Positions 20,040 to 21,604 of a stretch of DNA of 21,604 bases are shown here, piece by piece. The position numbers and the translations under genes were made by a program. The notes under the pieces are model-generated. The model saw only the letters and a list, made by a program, of their open reading frames with translations. It was not told where the DNA came from and did not search any database. Within the stretch, counting starts at the first letter, position 1. Every line of letters starts with the position of its first letter. The stretch lies in assembly GCA_003427395.1 (NCBI GenBank), contig BFEA01000038.1:789596-811199 (forward strand), in the 5' to 3' direction. This stretch comes from Chara braunii (Eukaryota > Streptophyta > Charophyceae > Charales > Characeae).

Positions 20040-20640
20040 ATTTGTGTGGGGTGAGGATCTTCTTTGTATACCCGATGACGCATGTTTGTGAACTCGGCCA
20101 CTTGGGAGCGCCACAACACATTGATCGTCGACTACCTCTCCGTCAACCGCACAATTGGACGAATCCACCAAAATTTGTACTGGACTGATCTGGTGGCCGA
20201 TAGGACTCGACATTGTGTATCTTGTGACATTTACAGGAGCTGCAAGCGCTGCAACCATCGCCCGTGGTGAGTTGCGTCCTCTCGCAATTTTACTTCGGCG
20301 CCCTTCTTTTCGTATCATGGACATTACTGGGCTTTTTTCCACGCCACAAAGCAGCACATGCGACAACCAGCCAACAAACATCACTTACCATAACCTTTTT
20401 GGGAAGGTGACCTTGTTTGGGTGTCGGTTAAGGAGATCAATCTAGAACAAGACATTTCACGTAAATTCCTTCCGAAGTGGTTTCCACCCTCGTAGATTTT
20501 GTCTTCAACAAGTGAAGAGTTGAATGAGTTCATCTGCGATCAATGTACCATTACACGTCGAAGCTTCAAAAAGTGTCGGGCATCACCACGCATCAGCACC
20601 AACATCACAATAACAAACTATTCTCAATTCGACTTTTGAC
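20040..20640 (+). pseudogene. Ty3/gypsy pol fragment: integrase zinc finger and core, frameshifted
   Basis: Integrase inserts the cDNA of LTR retrotransposons. Several frames must be combined, so this is a relic. DLLCIPDD (about 20054) matches the spacer before integrase. At 20110-20270 lies a degenerate H2C2 finger in which VNRTIGRIHQNLYW and CVSCDIYRSCK correspond to the family's NRT...R...F/LYW...CxxC pattern. RPLAILLRRPSFRIMDITGL (about 20269-20328) lies in another frame and resembles the start of the catalytic core. EVVSTLVDFVFNK (about 20475) and SKLQKVSGITTH (about 20560) lie in yet another frame and look like later core parts. No LTR was found. Confidence 0.6.
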
Positions 20641-21345
20641 TTAGCCTGGTCCACAGAGTATAGGCGGCAGTGTTAGCCGTTCTAGTGTGACCTGTGTCGT
20701 ATTTTTGTTCCTGTGACATACTTTACAATCCTCGACATATGTGATGCAATTTAACTTCATTCTCGACCATGCGTAGGAGTGTAGTAAGCTAGTGTAGGCC
20801 TTCCTCTTGCCCAAGTGTCCTCCTGTCTCATGTGCTTCCCCGAGTATCACACTCTTGACTTCTTTATTATTGGAGGTACATAATGTATCTTCGACATTGG
20901 TTGTGACGAAGAATAACTCGTTTGCTATTTTATATTCAGGCCATTCGTATGACTTCTCCCTCACCTGTGCGATAATGTCCTTAGACATGGGGTATACTTC
21001 ATAGACTCCTCTTATATTTTGATGAAGGTTCTTCCTTGCATCTATATAAGTGGTAATCGTTCCAAAAACATTTGTTGTTCTGGATAATACATCCATCGGT
21101 GATGATACTGTACTTCACCTTTATTGGTATCAGTTCAAAGTTAAACTCATTTATATCTCTAGCCCACCTACTTCTCCTTTATTGGCTTCAGTTCAAAGTT
21201 AACCTCGTTTATATCTATAACCCAACTACTTCTCCTTTACTGGTTTCAGTTCAAAGTTAAACTCATCTGTGTCTCCAGCCCACCTAGCTAGCTTAGTAAA
21301 CATGCGGGCTTGTATCTTCAGCAGAGGAGGCTCACATAATCTGAA
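20641..21345 (-). pseudogene. Ty3/gypsy pol fragment: RNase H end and integrase zinc finger
   Basis: On the minus strand, KLARWAGDTDEFNFELKPVK (about 21298-21239) matches the end of the RNase H domain. A tandem triplication interrupts it. The frame opens again at MDVLSRTTN (21096), the usual RNase H C-terminal signature. This 151-codon frame carries the integrase H2C2 finger: His 89 and His 94 (AHETGGHLG), Cys 124 and Cys 127 (CKVCH), with a YAWSRM motif between. It stops at 20641, just as the integrase core should begin. It belongs to a different family from the plus-strand relic it abuts. RT, protease, gag and LTRs are absent. Confidence 0.8.
21112..21290. repeat. 58-bp tandem repeat, three units, in gypsy RNase H
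   Basis: CAGTTCAAAGTTAA occurs at 21131, 21189 and 21247, each in a longer similar unit (ATTGG...CAGTTCAAAGTTAA...ATATCT...CCCACCTACTTCTCCTTT). The period is 58 bases, not a multiple of three, so the frame of the minus-strand RNase H segment is broken by it. Confidence 0.93.
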
Positions 21346-21372
21346 TTGACTTCAAAATGTCTTCATAGGGCG

Positions 21373-21577
21373 TCGTTAGACACTCCTTGGGGATGAAATT
21401 GAAAAAGAAATGTGAAAACTCCACAAGGAAAATTGAAAATTCCTTGTGGCATCCTTGTGGACCCAGCCATTTCTTCCTTGCGCCCAAGGGACCTCGCGAG
21501 GTCCCTTGGGCACAAGGAATCCGCGTTTCACCGAGAGGAGAGTGCACACGGGTAGATAGATGTTACAGCTGAGAACC
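21373..21577. mobile_element. End of a second TIR-like element, rich in palindromes
   Basis: It starts with TCGTTAGACACTCCT (21373-21387), the exact inverse of 19069-19083, then GAAATTGAAAAAGAAATGTG, similar to 18255 onward. Next come a perfect hairpin, CCACAAGGAA (21421-21430) with TTCCTTGTGG (21440-21449), a further CCTTGTGG at 21453, and the 46-bp palindrome at 21474-21519. The right end may lie beyond the window, or the element may be about 200 bp and stop before the poly-T. No coding capacity was seen. Confidence 0.45.
21474..21519. repeat. 46-bp palindrome with one mismatch
   Basis: The 23-base half 21474-21496 (TTCCTTG, then CGCCCAAGGGACCTCG) is the reverse complement of 21497-21519 except at the pair 21481/21512. 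The central 28 bases around CG/CG are perfect, and there is no spacer between the halves, so it can extrude as a cruciform or fold as a tight hairpin in RNA. Confidence 0.98.
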
Positions 21578-21604
21578 TTTTTTTTTTTTTTTTTTTTTTT
21601 TTTT
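21578..21604 (-). repeat. Poly-T at the window end
   Basis: At least 27 T's run off the end. By analogy with the other tracts here, this may be the poly-A of another minus-strand LINE whose body lies beyond the window. Confidence 0.85.

Overview
This window looks like repeat-rich nuclear DNA from a eukaryote of the green lineage. The LINE proteins have the plant-type layout: an ORF1 with a DUF4283-like region and a zinc knuckle, then an ORF2 with endonuclease, reverse transcriptase and a plant-type zf-RVT zinc domain. Two fragments of Ty3/gypsy polyprotein are also present. The scaffold contains a 390-base N gap, homopolymer A/T tracts and an AG microsatellite. A charophyte alga, bryophyte or lycophyte would fit, but the sequence alone does not fix the taxon. 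I see no intact host gene, tRNA, rRNA or CRISPR array. Nearly everything recognisable is a mobile element in some stage of decay.

Layout. Positions 1-68 are (AG)n. From about 69 to 10472 lies a near-full-length LINE on the + strand (copy 1): a 5' region with degenerate tandem repeats (69-1326), ORF1 (1327-4652), ORF2 (4690-9332) and a long composite 3' UTR ending in poly-A and a gap (10473-10862). Then comes non-LINE DNA with one broken ORF (11506-12336). Two 5'-truncated LINEs on the - strand follow head to tail: copy 2 (12457-14800) and copy 3 (14801 to about 17260). LINE 3' fragments follow at about 17340-17653 (+, copy 4), 17881-18115 (+, copy 5) and 19405-19658 (-, copy 6, with a perfect 15-bp target-site duplication). 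Between copies 5 and 6 is a possible terminal-inverted-repeat element (about 18235-19083). Its end motif recurs at 21373, next to a 46-bp near-perfect palindrome. Between copy 6 and that palindrome, two gypsy pol fragments meet tail to tail at about 20640.

How the parts relate. All six LINE copies share a structured 3' end. A GCTGGA/TCCAGC-type hairpin and a GCTCC/GGAGC hairpin are followed in most copies by a terminal hairpin whose stem differs between copies while its loop is largely kept. This is a good candidate for the RNA structure recognised by the element's reverse transcriptase. Copy 1 appears to carry two such tails in series: a copy-3-like tail ending near 10070, then a copy-2-like tail to 10472 that is about 96% identical to copy 2. 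Most nonsense codons in copies 1 and 2 fit C-to-T or G-to-A changes, as expected for methylated, silenced transposons. The most interesting material is the LINE 3' structure, the tail fusion, and the palindromic TIR-like family at the right end.
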